Source of the DNA: Dokdonia sp.
GTDB taxonomy: Bacteria; Bacteroidota; Bacteroidia; Flavobacteriales; Flavobacteriaceae
Length of the DNA stretch: 64,000 nucleotides
Assembly (NCBI GenBank): GCA_020630915.1
Contig: JAHDIF010000006.1
Span: forward strand, 129,241-193,240
Reading direction: 5' to 3'
The translations under genes were made by a program, and so were the position numbers. The notes beneath the pieces were generated by a model. It saw only the letters and a program-made list of their open reading frames with translations. It made no database searches and was not told the origin of the DNA. Shown here one piece after another: positions 63,587 to 64,000 of this stretch (position 1 is the stretch's first letter; each line of letters begins with the position of its first letter).

Positions 63587-64000
63587 TTACTTAGCAGCAA
63601 TCTTTTGCTGGTGATTAATTGATTCTTGGTGTACGGCTTTAAATACACGAAGAATAAATTCTTCACTCAGGTTATTTTGCTCGCCTTCTAGAATCATCTT
63701 TCCTAAAATCTCATTCCAGCGCTTTGCTTGTAAGATAGATACGTTATTTTGCTTTTTAAGTAGCCCGATCTCATCTGCAATTTTCATACGTTTTCCTAGG
63801 CTTTCAATAAGTTGATGATCTACTACATCTATTTGTGTACGCAAGGTGTTAAGCTTGTTGTTATACTCAACTTCTTGACCTTCTTCTTCTCTAATTTTAA
63901 GATCTACCATCATCTGGATAAGTGTTGCCGGCGTAATTTGCTGTGCCGCATCACTCCACGCATTATCTGGATCGTAATGCGTCTCTACCATAAGGCCATC
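63587..64000 (-). CDS. Bifunctional DAHP synthase/chorismate mutase, C-terminal part
   Basis: This is the C-terminal part of a protein whose 5' end lies beyond the window. The visible N-terminal end reads DGLMVETHYDPDNAWSDAAQQI, the closing strand and helix of the class-I DAHP synthase barrel. It is followed by an AroQ-type chorismate mutase helical domain (NTLRTQIDVVDHQLIESLGKRMKIADEIGLLKKQNN, then ILQAKRWNEIL). Together the two make DAHP and convert chorismate to prephenate, tying the start of the shikimate pathway to phenylalanine/tyrosine synthesis. The ATG at 63989 is internal. A partner gene of the same pathway, aroA, is in this window. Confidence 0.93.
   Translation of the reverse strand, partial: DGLMVETHYDPDNAWSDAAQQITPATLIQMMVDLKIREEEGQEVEYNNKLNTLRTQIDVVDHQLIESLGKRMKIADEIGLLKKQNNVSILQAKRWNEILGKMILEGEQNNLSEEFILRVFKAVHQESINHQQKIAAK

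Overview
The window is AT-rich chromosomal DNA from a marine member of the Flavobacteriaceae (Bacteroidota). Type A type IX-secretion (T9SS) sorting domains, DUF6503, DUF3810 and DUF1684 proteins, Bacteroidota-style TAnnTTTG promoter elements, an almost complete lack of Shine-Dalgarno sequences and a laminarin-type glycan locus all point there. A Dokdonia/Krokinobacter-like genus is my best guess, but the sequence alone does not prove it. I saw no tRNA, rRNA, CRISPR array, transposase or prophage.

Layout. 1-15.1 kb is mostly housekeeping: a partial cyclophilin, a SpoU/TrmH-type RNA methyltransferase, a DUF6503 lipoprotein, a pair of amidohydrolase-fold proteins, a DUF3810 membrane metalloprotease-like protein, Rel/SpoT, a Fur-family regulator, purA, an OstA/LptA-like protein and a class III aminotransferase. 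15.2-18.8 kb holds a T9SS-exported subtilisin, whose signal peptide is split by an 8-bp tandem repeat, and a small META-like T9SS protein. 19-22.5 kb has a DPP III-like lipoprotein, an SRPBCC/GyrI-like protein and crcB.

22.6-44.1 kb is a beta-1,3-glucan (laminarin-type) utilisation locus. It contains two T9SS surface proteins, a membrane-spanning beta-propeller/LuxR one-component regulator, a clan-A glycosidase fused to an outer-membrane beta-barrel, a multi-module carbohydrate-binding lipoprotein, a GH16 lipoprotein, a probable GH149 phosphorylase, a GH17 lipoprotein, a GH30 lipoprotein, a sugar:cation symporter fused to a GH17 domain and a free-standing GH17. No SusC/SusD pair is present. 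A workable model is that surface GH16, GH30 and GH17 cut laminarin, oligosaccharides enter through the barrel fusion or another porin, the symporter moves them across the inner membrane, and cytoplasmic GH17 domains plus the phosphorylase finish the job.

44.1-64 kb returns to housekeeping: DUF1684, an MFS exporter, a DJ-1/PfpI lipoprotein, polyprenyl synthetase, rlmN, queA, aroA, a MazG-like protein, three DUF3857/transglutaminase paralogues, dtd, rsgA and the end of a DAHP synthase/chorismate mutase. Between rlmN and queA lies a 3.7-kb accessory insert: an XRE regulator, a polyglycine zincin-like lipoprotein and two small lipoproteins, one of them cut by an in-frame stop.

The strongest unexplained signal is a 14-bp perfect palindrome, GCTTTCGCGAAAGC. 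It occurs ten times exactly, plus about eight near-copies, in coding sequence in all three frames and in intergenic DNA. In exported proteins it tends to fall at or just after the signal peptide, where it encodes AFAKA.
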